From Nannobrachium achirus (taxonomy: Eukaryota > Chordata > Actinopteri > Myctophiformes > Myctophidae), in NCBI GenBank assembly GCA_963921795.1, contig OY997653.1, positions 6,009,604 to 6,073,603 on the forward strand: a DNA stretch of 64,000 bases. The letters are read 5' to 3'. The notes beneath the pieces were generated by a model. That model made no database searches. It was not told the origin of the DNA and was given only the letters and a program-made list of their open reading frames with translations. The position numbers and the translations under genes are program-made. Shown here in pieces: positions 63,921 through 64,000 of this stretch. Each line of letters starts with the position of its first letter. Positions within the stretch are counted from its first letter, which is position 1.

Positions 63921-64000
63921 ACCCCCCCCCCCCCCCTGGGGCCCCAGAGAGCAGCAGCCCCGAAGAGGAGCCTCTCACGTGTGTGCGTGTGTGCGCGCGC
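63778..64000 (+). CDS. Partial open frame with one membrane segment, runs off the window
   Basis: From ATG 63778 the frame stays open to the window end. Residues about 13-34 (STGFYISLVLLLICVTLTLI) are strongly hydrophobic, followed by KTCRIMRGFPRH and a proline run encoded by a 15-base C homopolymer. A second hydrophobic stretch (IAIAISVLGGLFFVFF) lies upstream in another frame across T runs, after a plausible AG acceptor at 63700. The protein family is not recognised. The frame also lies within an inverted repeat (63691-63920), so it may be fortuitous. Confidence 0.3.
   Translation, partial: MNTNSWIHLDFLSTGFYISLVLLLICVTLTLIKTCRIMRGFPRHPVQAPPPPPWGPREQQPRRGASHVCACVRA

Overview
This window is vertebrate nuclear DNA, most likely from a teleost fish. 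The clues are a Rex3 LINE, fish-type hAT elements, a fish-type SINE, long CA/TG microsatellites, and split genes with GT-AG introns. There are no bacterial operons, CRISPR arrays or phage modules. Most of the window is nested transposable elements, with few cellular genes. All joins, splice sites and families below were read by eye and no search was run.

Left third (1-17.3 kb): positions 1-2551 are one copy of a segmental duplication whose other copy is 22336-27504. It ends in a broken semaphorin 5' fragment. A well-supported six-exon C-type lectin gene lies on the minus strand (10642 down to 4546). All its exons splice in phase into a 301-residue type II membrane protein with six canonical lectin-domain cysteines and an EPN sugar-binding motif. 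Beyond it are minisatellites, a Helitron-like element (12406-13617), a hAT relic (14535-16555) and a 38-bp minisatellite with higher-order periodicity.

Middle (17.3-43.5 kb): a hAT relic contains a TTAA-flanked foldback, which contains a further TTAA element. Next comes duplication copy B, interrupted by two Helitron-like elements and a SINE that copy A lacks. Copy B leads into an intronless semaphorin (27351-29591) with one in-frame stop at codon 30. A hAT transposon with an uninterrupted 623-aa transposase and perfect 8-bp target duplications follows (32786-35875). A 603-bp retroposon, a RecQ-like helicase fragment and a nearly full-length Rex3 (39158-42220) come after it.

Right third (43.5-64 kb): a non-autonomous hAT (43714-48805) is interrupted by an inverted copy of itself. 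Two inverted arms of about 2.1 kb (about 49145-51295 and 59930-62045) enclose Penelope-like remnants, TTAA elements and a degenerate split gene (55838-59677). That gene joins a gypsy/Ginger-type integrase, a Ulp1-like protease and a PHD finger. The window closes on a short open frame with a membrane segment.

The most unusual signals are: a Helitron-like family with internal CCATATATGG minisatellites, one copy of which split the semaphorin TATA box; a palindrome of about 60-90 bp placed inside several unrelated transposon families; the self-nested hAT; and the integrase-Ulp1-PHD gene between large inverted arms.
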